A DNA stretch of 63,993 bases from Pseudomonas sp. GM80 (GTDB lineage Bacteria; Pseudomonadota; Gammaproteobacteria; Pseudomonadales; Pseudomonadaceae): contig NZ_AKJD01000157.1 of assembly GCF_000282515.1 (NCBI RefSeq), positions 1-63,993 of the forward strand. The letters run 5' to 3'. Every line of letters starts with the position of its first letter. Within the stretch, counting starts at the first letter, position 1. Under the pieces are notes generated by a model that saw only the letters and a list, made by a program, of their open reading frames with translations, was not told the DNA's origin and searched no databases. Shown one piece after another: positions 16,699 through 25,250 of this stretch. The position numbers and the translations under genes were made by a program.

Positions 16699-18510
16699 TC
16701 AGTCTGTAAATCCCATCACCCGTCGATAGAATTTCCACTCCTGTTCCAGCGCATGTGCCTGATTGGTGGCGCGGCGGAAGCCGTGGCGTTCGTCGGGGTA
16801 GTAATGGGCTTCGACCGGGATGCCGTTCTGCTCCAGTGCCGTGACCATGTCGCGGGTCTGTTGCGGGACAACCACTGCGTCGAGTTCACCCTGAAAGAAA
16901 ATCACCGGCACGCGGATGTTGTCGGCATGCAGTAATGGCGTGCGGGCGGCGTAGCGTTCGGCGTCTCGCTCGGGATCGCCGATCAGCCAGTCCAGATAAT
17001 CGCCTTCGAATTTGTGTGTCGCTCGTGCCAGCGCTACCGGATCGCTGACCCCGTAAAGACTGGCGCCAGCGCGGAATACCTGCTTGAACGCCAATGCGCA
17101 CAACGTGGTGTAACCGCCTGCGCTGCCACCCCGAATGAATGCCCGTTCCCCGTCGATCAAGCCTTGTTCGGCAAGATACGCAACGACGGCACAAGCATCC
17201 TCGACATCCACCTCACCCCAGCTCAGATGCAACGCCTGACGATACTCCCGGCCATAACCGCTGCTGCCGCGATAGTTGAGATCGGCGACGGCGAAGCCGC
17301 GTTGCGTCCAGTACTGAATGCGCGGGTCGAGTATCGGATAGCAGGCCGACGTCGGGCCGCCATGGATGAACACCACCAGCGGCGGTTTCGTCTCGCCGCT
17401 CATAGCCGGATAGAAAAACCCATGCGCTTCGCCCGATCCGCTTGGATAACGCAACGTTTGCGGACGACTGATGCGCTCGGCGGGCAGGGGCGCCACGCCA
17501 CCGGCCAGCACTTTCACTTCACGCGTTGCTCGATCAATGGCAATAACCGCCGAAGGGCTGATCGGCGAGGCCGCGATGCAGTAGATAAATTGCGCATCCA
17601 GAGCCAGATGACGGAAGCGGCTGTAGTCACCGGTGAAATCTTCATCGCCCAATGTCAGACGGCCAAAACCACCTTCACTCCGACTGGCTAAAACTGAATC
17701 TTCAACAGGCAACCAGGTGCAGCCGCCGAGTTGCCAAGGCGCCGGTGCATGATCGGCCTGAGCAGCGGGCAATGGCTTCAAACCATCAGAAGTCTCAGCC
17801 CATGGCTGCCAGAAACCACCGCGATCAGTCAGGCAATACAGCCGACCTTCATCATCAAATCGCGGTTGTTGAATGGACTCTTCAATCTCGGCGCCAGCCA
17901 CGCAGCGCGGCGAACTGAATGCACCATCCGCCAGGCGCTCAGCCACCATCAGTCGAGTCGATGTCCACGGCTGGTGCGGTCGACTCCACTCGATCCACAC
18001 TAAACGCTGGCCATCCGGGCTGAGTGTTGGCGCCGCATAAAAATCCGCGCCCTCAACCAACAAATGTCGCGTCCCATCCGCCAGATCAATCGCCACCAGC
18101 CGATGCTGATCACGCTGTTCTTCCACAGCCAGCACCTGGCCGAAAGCAAAATGCACATCGCCATGACGGCATTCGCCCGATGTCAGCGCCGCAGGCTCGC
18201 CATCCAGCTTCTGCCGATACAACTGCTGATCCGCCTCAGCGACGAAAACCACCCCATCCGGCGTCAGACAAAACGCGCCACCGCCATATTCGTACACCCG
18301 ACTGCGCACGCTGAAACCATCCGGCGTCAGACATTTCGCCACACCATCGCGCCAATGCCAGATCCGGCACGCGGCATCTTCGGGGCGATATTCATTCCAG
18401 AACAGCCCATTGGCACCGAGTTGCAACTCGGCGAAATCCATGCCGGCTGCGACGGCTTGCGAAGCGCTGAAAGGCTCAGCCCTTGGCGATGAGGCGTGAG
18501 TTTCGTTCAT
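16699..18510 (-). CDS. pqqH: Prolyl-oligopeptidase (S9) family peptidase of the pqq cluster
   Basis: A 603-residue protein with an N-terminal beta-propeller-like half and a C-terminal alpha/beta-hydrolase half. The catalytic serine lies in RGGSAGGY; the aspartate (GELDAVVVP) and histidine (DERHGFRR) follow. It overlaps the end of pqqE by 35 bases, so it is part of the same operon. The P. aeruginosa counterpart (PA1990) is called pqqH; some fluorescent pseudomonad papers use pqqM, so the symbol is provisional. A role in PqqA peptide turnover is plausible but unproven. No signal peptide. Confidence 0.85.
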   Translation of the reverse strand: MNETHASSPRAEPFSASQAVAAGMDFAELQLGANGLFWNEYRPEDAACRIWHWRDGVAKCLTPDGFSVRSRVYEYGGGAFCLTPDGVVFVAEADQQLYRQKLDGEPAALTSGECRHGDVHFAFGQVLAVEEQRDQHRLVAIDLADGTRHLLVEGADFYAAPTLSPDGQRLVWIEWSRPHQPWTSTRLMVAERLADGAFSSPRCVAGAEIEESIQQPRFDDEGRLYCLTDRGGFWQPWAETSDGLKPLPAAQADHAPAPWQLGGCTWLPVEDSVLASRSEGGFGRLTLGDEDFTGDYSRFRHLALDAQFIYCIAASPISPSAVIAIDRATREVKVLAGGVAPLPAERISRPQTLRYPSGSGEAHGFFYPAMSGETKPPLVVFIHGGPTSACYPILDPRIQYWTQRGFAVADLNYRGSSGYGREYRQALHLSWGEVDVEDACAVVAYLAEQGLIDGERAFIRGGSAGGYTTLCALAFKQVFRAGASLYGVSDPVALARATHKFEGDYLDWLIGDPERDAERYAARTPLLHADNIRVPVIFFQGELDAVVVPQQTRDMVTALEQNGIPVEAHYYPDERHGFRRATNQAHALEQEWKFYRRVMGFTD

Positions 18511-19636
18511 TGCGGAAGGCCAGTTGTTCGATGGTTTGGGTGGCGGTCTCGGCTTCTTCGCGGGCCTTGAGGATCACGCCGTGATGTTCGGATTTGCTGC
18601 ACACAGGGTCAGCGTTGCTCGCATCACCGGTGAGCATGAATGCCTGGCAGCGGCAGCCGCCGAAGTCTTTTTCTTTCTCGTCGCAGGAGCGGCACGGCTC
18701 GGGCATCCAGTCGTAACCGCGAAAGCGGTTGAAGCCGAACGAGTCGTACCAGATGTGCTGCATGCTGTGATCGCGCACATTGGGAAATTTCACCGGCATT
18801 TGTCGGGCGCCATGGCAGGGCAGGGCGGTGCCGTCCGGGGTGACCGTCAGAAAGATGCTGCCCCAACCGTTCATGCAGGCTTTCGGGCGCTCTTCGTAGT
18901 AATCCGGGGTGACGAAAATCAGCTTGCACGGATGCCCTTCGGCTTCCAGCTTCGCCCGATATTCGTTGGTGATGCGTTCGGCGCGCACCAGTTGTTCTTT
19001 GGTCGGCAACAGGCCGACACGATTGAGCTGCGCCCAACCATAGAACTGGCAGGTGGCGAGCTCGACGAAGTCGGCTTCAAGCGCAATGCACAGCTCAATA
19101 ATGCGGTCGATCTTGTCGATATTGTGCCGATGGGTGACGAAATTCAGCACCATCGGATAGCCGTGGGCTTTCACCGCGCGGGCCATTTCCAGCTTCTGCG
19201 CGAAGGCTTTTTTCGAGCCGGCGAGCAGGTTGTTCACTTGCTCGTCGCTGGCCTGGAAACTGATCTGGATGTGATCGAGGCCGGCCTTCTTGAAGTCGCT
19301 GATTTTCTGCTCGGTCAGGCCGATGCCGGAGGTGATCAGGTTGGTGTAGAAACCCAACTGCCGCGCTTCATGAATCAGCTCGGCGAGATCCTGACGCACC
19401 AGCGGCTCGCCACCGGAAAAGCCCAGTTGCGCCGCGCCCATCTCCCGCGCCTCGCGGAAGACCTTGATCCATTGTTCTGTGCTCAGCTCTTTGCCCTGCT
19501 CGGCAAAATCCAGTGGATTGGAGCAGTACGGGCATTGCAGCGGGCAGCGGTAGGTCAGCTCGGCGAGCAGCCACAGCGGCAGGCCGATATCAGGCTTGGG
19601 CGGCAGATCAGGCAAGTTCGATCCAGTGCTGAGCAC
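18476..19636 (-). CDS. pqqE: PqqA peptide cyclase PqqE (radical SAM)
   Basis: A 386-residue radical SAM/SPASM enzyme that joins the glutamate and tyrosine side chains of PqqA. The cluster-binding CPLQCPYC motif (CxxxCxxC) is near residue 30. The C-terminal SPASM cysteines are visible in CRSCDEKEKDFGGCRCQ and PVCSKS. The GTG start at 19636 has GGAGG 6 bases upstream and gives the usual N-terminus LPDLPPKPDIGLPLWLL; the frame stays open further upstream into pqqD, but that part is not family-like. It overlaps pqqD by 29 bases. Confidence 0.95.
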   Translation of the reverse strand: MLSTGSNLPDLPPKPDIGLPLWLLAELTYRCPLQCPYCSNPLDFAEQGKELSTEQWIKVFREAREMGAAQLGFSGGEPLVRQDLAELIHEARQLGFYTNLITSGIGLTEQKISDFKKAGLDHIQISFQASDEQVNNLLAGSKKAFAQKLEMARAVKAHGYPMVLNFVTHRHNIDKIDRIIELCIALEADFVELATCQFYGWAQLNRVGLLPTKEQLVRAERITNEYRAKLEAEGHPCKLIFVTPDYYEERPKACMNGWGSIFLTVTPDGTALPCHGARQMPVKFPNVRDHSMQHIWYDSFGFNRFRGYDWMPEPCRSCDEKEKDFGGCRCQAFMLTGDASNADPVCSKSEHHGVILKAREEAETATQTIEQLAFRNERNSRLIAKG

Positions 19637-19883
19637 GGGCAACCTCCATGAATTGCTCGATGTCATCACCGAGCTCGGGCACGCCGGGGAACTGCTCATC
19701 GAGTTTGGCAATGATCGCCGCGACATCGCGCTCGCCGTCAATCAAACCACCAATCAGCGCAGCCGTTTCGTTGAGCTTGATCATGCCTTCCGGATACAGC
19801 AGCACATGGCCTTTTTGCGCCGGTTCGTACTGGAAGCGGTAGCCGGGACGCCAGCTCGGTACTTTGCTGCGGTCGAAACTCAT
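19608..19883 (-). CDS. pqqD: PqqA-binding chaperone PqqD
   Basis: A 91-residue peptide-recognition (RRE-type) protein that presents PqqA to PqqE. It has PSWRPGYRFQYEPAQKGHVLLYPEG and the repeated LDEQFPG-type helical tail of the family. It overlaps both pqqC (4 bases) and pqqE, indicating coupled translation. Confidence 0.95.
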   Translation of the reverse strand: MSFDRSKVPSWRPGYRFQYEPAQKGHVLLYPEGMIKLNETAALIGGLIDGERDVAAIIAKLDEQFPGVPELGDDIEQFMEVARAQHWIELA

Positions 19884-20632
19884 AAGGTGATTCCTTTATG
19901 CCAGACCCGTTGTTCGGTCACGCTGTGATACGGCGGGCGGTTCAGTTCGTAGGCCATGCTCATGGCATCGAGCATGCTCCAAAGAATGTCCAGTTTGAAC
20001 TGGAGAATTTCCAGCATGCGCTCCTGGCCTTCGCGCGTCTTGTAGTGCTCGAGCGTGATCGCCAGACCATGCTCGACATCACGCCGTGCCTGACCGAGGC
20101 GGGTGCGGAAGTATTCATAACCGGCCGGGTCGATCCACGGGTAATGCTGCGGCCAGCTGTCGAGGCGCGACTGGTGGATCTGCGGCGCGAACAGTTCGGT
20201 CAGCGAGCTGCTGGCGGCTTCCTGCCAACTGGCGCGACGGGCGAAGTTGACGTAGGCGTCGACGGCAAAACGCACGCCGGGCAGCACCAGTTCCTGCGAG
20301 CGCAGTTGATCCGGGTCGAGACCGACCGCTTGACCGAGGCGCAGCCAGGCTTCGATGCCGCCGTCTTCACCGGGGGCGCCGTCGTGATCGAGCAGACGCT
20401 GAATCCATTCGCGGCGGATTTCGCGGTCCGGGCAATTGGCAAGGATCGCCGCGTCTTTCAGGGGGATGTTCACCTGATAGTAGAAGCGGTTGGCGACCCA
20501 GCCCTGAATCTGCTCGCGGGTGGCGCGGCCTTCATACATCGCCACGTGATACGGGTGGTAGATGTGGTAGTAGGCGCCTTTGGCGCGCAGGGCGGCTTCG
20601 AATTCGGTGGGGGACATTGGCGTGTCAGTCAT
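19880..20632 (-). CDS. pqqC: Pyrroloquinoline-quinone synthase PqqC
   Basis: A 250-residue cofactorless oxidase that performs the final ring closure and eight-electron oxidation to PQQ. It has the full family length and shows YYHIYHPYHVAMYEG, WVANRFYYQVNIPLKDAAILANC and the TREGQERMLEILQFKLDILW helix with active-site positions. A 134-base gap containing a REPIN separates it from pqqB; it shares ATGA with pqqD. Confidence 0.96.
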   Translation of the reverse strand: MTDTPMSPTEFEAALRAKGAYYHIYHPYHVAMYEGRATREQIQGWVANRFYYQVNIPLKDAAILANCPDREIRREWIQRLLDHDGAPGEDGGIEAWLRLGQAVGLDPDQLRSQELVLPGVRFAVDAYVNFARRASWQEAASSSLTELFAPQIHQSRLDSWPQHYPWIDPAGYEYFRTRLGQARRDVEHGLAITLEHYKTREGQERMLEILQFKLDILWSMLDAMSMAYELNRPPYHSVTEQRVWHKGITL

Positions 20633-20682
20633 GTCTGTTCTCCGGGAACAACCGTTGGATTCTGTGGTGTCTGTCAGGACGT

Positions 20683-20756
20683 CATCGCTGGCAAGCCAGC
20701 TCCCACAGGTTTTGTGTACGCCACAGAACCTTGTGGGAGCTGGCTTGCCAGCGATG
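20683..20756. repeat. REPIN, second family, inside the pqq operon
   Basis: Inverted arms CATCGCTGGCAAGCCAGCTC and GAGCTGGCTTGCCAGCGATG flank a short spacer. It fills most of the pqqB-pqqC gap and could form a stable mRNA hairpin that attenuates or protects the transcript. Confidence 0.92.
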
Positions 20757-20766
20757 GGGCCATCCG

Positions 20767-21678
20767 CTACAGCACAATACTCATGCCATCAAACGCCACT
20801 TCAACGTCACGCCGCGCCAATTCCGCACGCTCCGGCGAATCTTCGTCGAGAATCGGGTTGGTGTTGTTGATGTGGATAAGTACCTTGCGCTGCTCAGGCA
20901 GTTGCTCCAGCACTTCGAGCATGCCGCCAGGCCCGTTCTGCGCCAGATGGCCCATCTCACGGCCAGTACGTGTGCCAACGCCGCGACGTTGCATTTCATC
21001 GTCGTCCCACATTGTGCCGTCGACCAACAGGCAATCGCTGCTCGCCATGATTTCCAGCAGTGGCGCATCGACCTTGCCCAGTCCCGGCGCGTAGAACAAT
21101 TTGCCGCCGGTGTTCAGGTCTTCAACGATCAAGCCGATGTTGTCGCCCGGGTGCGGATCGAAGCGGTGCGGCGAGTACGGCGGCGCGGCGCTGCGCAACG
21201 GCAGCGGGGTGAAACGCAGGTTCGGGCACGCGGCCACGGTGAAGCTCTGGTCGAGTTCGATGCGGTTCCAGTCCAGCCCACCATTCCAGTGCGTGAGCAT
21301 CTTGAACAGCGGGAAACCGGTGCTGAGGTCTTCGTGAACCATGTCCGTGCACCAGACCTGATGCGGGCAGCCTTCGCGCAGGCTGAGCAGACCGGTGGTG
21401 TGGTCGATCTGGCTGTCCATCAGGATGATTGCGCTGATGCCGGTGTCACGCAGGGCACGGCCCGGTTGCATCGGGGCGAAGCTTTGCAACTGCGCGCGGA
21501 TGTCCGGCGAGGCGTTGCACAGCACCCAGTTCACGCCGTCATCGGAAATCGCGATGGACGATTGGGTGCGGGCCTTGGCATTCAGGCTGCCGTCGCGAAA
21601 GCCTGCGCAATTGACGCAGTTGCAGTTCCACTGCGGAAAACCGCCGCCAGCGGCCGAACCCAGAATCTGGACGAACAT
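20767..21678 (-). CDS. pqqB: PQQ biosynthesis protein PqqB
   Basis: A 303-residue metallo-beta-lactamase-fold protein, reported as an iron-dependent hydroxylase acting on the Glu-Tyr intermediate. It shows the N-terminal LGSAAGGGFPQWNCNC signature, MDSQIDHTTGLLSLREG and HINNTNPILDEDS. The ATG at 21678 has GGAG 5 bases upstream; an in-frame GTG two codons earlier is less likely. Confidence 0.95.
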   Translation of the reverse strand: MFVQILGSAAGGGFPQWNCNCVNCAGFRDGSLNAKARTQSSIAISDDGVNWVLCNASPDIRAQLQSFAPMQPGRALRDTGISAIILMDSQIDHTTGLLSLREGCPHQVWCTDMVHEDLSTGFPLFKMLTHWNGGLDWNRIELDQSFTVAACPNLRFTPLPLRSAAPPYSPHRFDPHPGDNIGLIVEDLNTGGKLFYAPGLGKVDAPLLEIMASSDCLLVDGTMWDDDEMQRRGVGTRTGREMGHLAQNGPGGMLEVLEQLPEQRKVLIHINNTNPILDEDSPERAELARRDVEVAFDGMSIVL

Positions 21679-21702
21679 GAACACTCCATCATTTCAACGC
21701 GG

Positions 21703-21733
21703 AAAATAAAACGCCCCGGCGAGCCGAGGCGTT
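21703..21733 (-). terminator. Attenuator between pqqA and pqqB
   Basis: On the minus strand the stem ACGCC-T-CGGC/GCCG-G-GGCGT, with loop TC, is followed by TTTATTTT. It lies 26 bases downstream of pqqA and would let pqqA RNA exceed that of the downstream genes. Confidence 0.75.
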
Positions 21734-21759
21734 GCACTGCAGTTCTATGTAAGCAGAAC

Positions 21760-21834
21760 TCAGCGGCTGGCGAAGTACATGGTGACTTCGAAGCCGATAC
21801 GCAGGTCGGTGTAAGCCGGTTTTGTCCAGGACAT
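21760..21834 (-). CDS. pqqA: PQQ precursor peptide PqqA
   Basis: A 24-residue ribosomal peptide, MSWTKPAY...[10 protein letters not shown], whose Glu16 and Tyr20 (the E-x3-Y core) are cross-linked by PqqE and become the PQQ skeleton. GAGGAG precedes the ATG. It lies between pqqF and pqqB, with an attenuator directly downstream. Confidence 0.97.
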
Positions 21835-21990
21835 GGTGTGTCTCCTCAGGGTGGGTGGGATAGCGCTGTCCATAGTTATAGTCCACGGCAGCGCAGAGAT
21901 GTTCCAAATAGTTAGGCTGCTATGTTACTCAAAATTTCCGGGTAAATGCCCGTGAATCTTTGAGAAAGCTCCTTGCAGCCTCGGTAATGA

Positions 21991-24411
21991 TCAATTTGTC
22001 GCTTGCCACGGGGTTTCGCACGCTGGATCGCTGGCGAGGCAGAGCCAGCCGCCGTCTGCGTTGATCAAGCGTTGAGCAGCCGCGAGCAATGTCTGGCGAT
22101 CCAGTTGATGGATGGCGGCGGTCAACTGTTCAAGATAATCCGACGAGTGGCCCGCGAGTTTTGCCTGCCAGAGCAATTCAGCCGCCTCTTTGCTGGCCAG
22201 TGTGGCGTCGTCGAATTGATTGCCGAGGTTTTGCCGGTGGCGGCTGAGGCTGGCCTCATCGAGCTGTTCGATCAGCGCGGGCATGCCGTTGAGAAACTGT
22301 TGGATATGCCCAAGCAACGCCGCAGGTTTGGCATTTGGCGATTGCACGCCGAAGAGGAGGCCGGTCTGGCCTTGCATCTGGCGCAACGCACTGAACACCG
22401 CGTAGCCCAAGTGCAATTCGACTCGCAGACGTTGGTAGAAGGGCGTCTGACCAAGTTGCGCGAGCATTCGCCAGGCGGCTTCGTCGGCGATGTCGCGGTT
22501 GGCGGTCGGGCAATACAGCAGCAAGGCGTGTTCGCTGGCGCCGGTATTGATGTAGCTCCAGTGTTTTTGCTCTTTAATCGTCGTCGGCGTTGGCAGCTGA
22601 TTGTCCGGGATCCCGGGAATACGGCTCAGCGCCAGGCCCATGGCAGATTGCGTTTGTGGGTTGAGCCCCAGAGCGAGGCCGTCCCAACGCGAAGTTGTCC
22701 ACAGGTTATTCGCGTCATCGCCGGTTTTGGCTGATAGCAGAACATGTTCCGGCAGCACTTCAAGCAGTTGGCGAATGGCGATCAGCGGCGGTTTCGGCTC
22801 AGCAAGCGATGAATCGGCGTCAACCTGTGTCAGACATTTCAGCGCGTGCTCGAGGACGCCGGGCATTGGCTCCTGCAATCCGGTGAGTTTCAGTAGCCAC
22901 TGATTGCCAGTGGCGCTGAAAATCAGCTCGACGCCGGCCTCACGCGCATCTTGCTGCGTTTGCCGAAGACTGCGCTGCAACCGCGATTGCAGATCAGTGC
23001 TGGCGGCGGCCTCCATCTGCCAACGTAGATAAATCGCGCCTGCATCAGTGCTGTCCGGCAACGCTTGGCTGAACTGCATTGGCGAGCGTTCACGACGGCC
23101 GCGCGAACGATCCTGAGCGAACGTGCGCAGGCCTCGGTGGGCGCTGGTCTGGCCGCGAATCAGTCCGGCATTGGCCAACGGTTCATTGGCTCGCAGGAAA
23201 GGATTGGCGGCAGGCAGGTGCCAATGATCGCTGAAGTTATCCACAGTGCCGATTTCGCCGAGGATCTGTGGGAGGGCTGTTACGCCTGTCTCGGACAGGC
23301 CATTTTCCAATTGCTCACTGTCCAGCCGCGCCAGTTGCAGGGCGCCGCTGACTTGCTGCTGACGTTCAAGCAGGGCCGCGTATTCCTTGCGCAATGGCGT
23401 CCAATCTTGCTGAGCAAAGAAACTCAGCCAATCGAGCAGTTGTTCGCGAATAGCGTTTAACGATTCCGCTGGAGCGGTGAATTCCAGATGCAACAACGCT
23501 TGCCCGTCGAAGTGATAAACCGGCGCGGCGTTCAATCCATCTGCCAGTTTTTGCTCCTGCAAATGCGCGAGCAGCCCGCCGGGTTTTGAGCTGTTCAGCC
23601 AATGACAAAGAAAAGCCAAAGCCTCGACGGATGACTCAGGCAAGGCATCAAACGCAAACAGCAGATTGCCGCGTCGCTCACTGACCTGTTGATAACTTTT
23701 CACCGCCAGCGGCACGGTTGCCGCCTGCGCAACGTTATCCCCAACCGGCAAAGCCGCCGCGAATTGCTCAGCGAGCGCTTTCAGCTCTTCAAGGCTCTGC
23801 GGCCCGACCAAGCTCAGTGTCATCTGCCCCGTCTGATAAAACTGCTGATGGAAATCGTTGAGCGCCTGTTGAAATGCCGGCTGCTCAATGTGCAGGCTGT
23901 CCCGATTCCCTGCATGAAACCCGCGTAACGGATGTTCAGCCGGCAACCCTTCAAACAAGGAAAACTGCTGCTGCGCTGCAGGATCCTGCGACCAAGCGAA
24001 AAATTCTGCCTGCAACACTTCCCGTTCCCGCAACTGATCGTCCAGATTCATACGCGGCTTGGCGAGCATGTCTGACAGACGCTCCAGCCCCGCGCCGAAC
24101 GCTTGTGTCGGCAACTCAAAGAAAAAATCAGTGGTTCGTTCTCGCGTGCTGGCATTGACCTGGCCACCGTGACCTTGCACGTAGGCCATCAGCCCTTCGC
24201 TCGTAGGAAAACGCTCGGTGCCGAGAAACAGCAAATGCTCGAGAAAATGCGCCAGCCCCGGCCACTCCAGCGGCACGTCATGGCTACCGGCAGCCACGCG
24301 CAACGCGGCGGCGCTGCGCTTCAGGCCGGGTACATGACGTAGGGTCACACGCAAGCCGTTGGCCAGGGTTTCAGTGTGGGGGCGGGGGTGAGTCGGCGCA
24401 GGCATGGGCAC
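21991..24411 (-). CDS. pqqF: M16 peptidase PqqF
   Basis: An 806-residue zinc protease of the insulinase family, thought to trim the PqqA peptide. The inverted zinc motif HFLEH is near residue 55, with the downstream glutamate region following. It has the long two-half M16 layout. In-frame ATGs at 24411 and 24405 are both possible. It begins only 32 bases after davA on the same strand and is followed by a 156-base gap holding the pqqA leader. Confidence 0.92.
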   Translation of the reverse strand: MPMPAPTHPRPHTETLANGLRVTLRHVPGLKRSAAALRVAAGSHDVPLEWPGLAHFLEHLLFLGTERFPTSEGLMAYVQGHGGQVNASTRERTTDFFFELPTQAFGAGLERLSDMLAKPRMNLDDQLREREVLQAEFFAWSQDPAAQQQFSLFEGLPAEHPLRGFHAGNRDSLHIEQPAFQQALNDFHQQFYQTGQMTLSLVGPQSLEELKALAEQFAAALPVGDNVAQAATVPLAVKSYQQVSERRGNLLFAFDALPESSVEALAFLCHWLNSSKPGGLLAHLQEQKLADGLNAAPVYHFDGQALLHLEFTAPAESLNAIREQLLDWLSFFAQQDWTPLRKEYAALLERQQQVSGALQLARLDSEQLENGLSETGVTALPQILGEIGTVDNFSDHWHLPAANPFLRANEPLANAGLIRGQTSAHRGLRTFAQDRSRGRRERSPMQFSQALPDSTDAGAIYLRWQMEAAASTDLQSRLQRSLRQTQQDAREAGVELIFSATGNQWLLKLTGLQEPMPGVLEHALKCLTQVDADSSLAEPKPPLIAIRQLLEVLPEHVLLSAKTGDDANNLWTTSRWDGLALGLNPQTQSAMGLALSRIPGIPDNQLPTPTTIKEQKHWSYINTGASEHALLLYCPTANRDIADEAAWRMLAQLGQTPFYQRLRVELHLGYAVFSALRQMQGQTGLLFGVQSPNAKPAALLGHIQQFLNGMPALIEQLDEASLSRHRQNLGNQFDDATLASKEAAELLWQAKLAGHSSDYLEQLTAAIHQLDRQTLLAAAQRLINADGGWLCLASDPACETPWQATN

Positions 24412-24443
24412 TTCCAGAACAGTGAAGTGCCAATGCTAGCGGA

Positions 24444-25238
24444 TTAGCGCCGGTTCAGCGCGCCGTAAAGCTCTGGGCGGCGGTCGCTGAGGTAGCGGTT
24501 GGCGGCGCGGGAGTCGAGCATCAACTGTCGATCGAGCTCGCCGATGATCAGCGCTTCGTCGAGTCCGGCCTGAGCGATGCGGCTGCCATCCGGTGCGGCG
24601 AGGCTGCTTTGCCCGCAATAGTGGATCTCGCCTTCGCTGCCGCAATAGTTGGCGTAGGCCACGTAGCACTGGTTTTCGAAGGCGCGCGAACGCACGGTGA
24701 CGTCAGCAACGAAGTCGAACGGAATCATGTTCGCCGTCGGCACCACAATCAGCTCGGCGCCGGCGAGCGCCAAACGGCGGGTGTTCTCAGGAAACTCCAG
24801 GTCGTAGCAGATCAGGAAACCGAGCTTCCAGCCGTTGAGTTCGACGATGGGGAAATCATCGTCGCCGGGGCTGAACATCGAGCGATCCAGATCACCGAAC
24901 AGATGCGTTTTGCGGTAATTGCACAAGCGCTCGCCGTGCGAATCGATCAGTTGCACGGCGTTGTAAATCTGCCCGTCGGCGGTACGTTCCGGATAGCCAT
25001 AAACAATCGCCAGACCCGCAGCCTTGGCGATCCGCCCGATCTGCTGCGCCCATTCACCGTTGTAGACCTCGGCCAAGGTGCTGACCGCTTCGGCGCCAAT
25101 GTTGTAGCCGGTCATGAACATCTCCGGCAGCACCAGCAGGTCGGCGCCCTTGGCCTCCATCGCCACTTGATGCAGGCGTTGCAGGTTGGCGGCGGGTTCC
25201 AGTGGCAGCGGTGGACATTGGTAAAGGGCTACACGCAT
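24444..25238 (-). CDS. davA: 5-aminovaleramide amidase DavA (nitrilase superfamily)
   Basis: A 264-residue carbon-nitrogen hydrolase with the full Glu-Lys-Cys triad: PEMF (Glu near 43), YRKTHLFG (Lys near 109) and LICYDLEFPE (Cys near 142). It hydrolyses 5-aminovaleramide to 5-aminovalerate in lysine catabolism. The assignment rests on the adjacent davB (12-base gap) and the KT2440-like order davB-davA-pqqF. Related R-stereoselective amidases share the fold, so the substrate is inferred. Confidence 0.88.
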   Translation of the reverse strand: MRVALYQCPPLPLEPAANLQRLHQVAMEAKGADLLVLPEMFMTGYNIGAEAVSTLAEVYNGEWAQQIGRIAKAAGLAIVYGYPERTADGQIYNAVQLIDSHGERLCNYRKTHLFGDLDRSMFSPGDDDFPIVELNGWKLGFLICYDLEFPENTRRLALAGAELIVVPTANMIPFDFVADVTVRSRAFENQCYVAYANYCGSEGEIHYCGQSSLAAPDGSRIAQAGLDEALIIGELDRQLMLDSRAANRYLSDRRPELYGALNRR

Positions 25239-25250
25239 CAGGGATTCCTC

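Noticed and set aside
19637..19741. N-terminal extension of pqqE to an upstream start
   Set aside because: The extra residues are out-of-frame pqqD sequence; the GTG at 19636 with GGAGG gives the family N-terminus.
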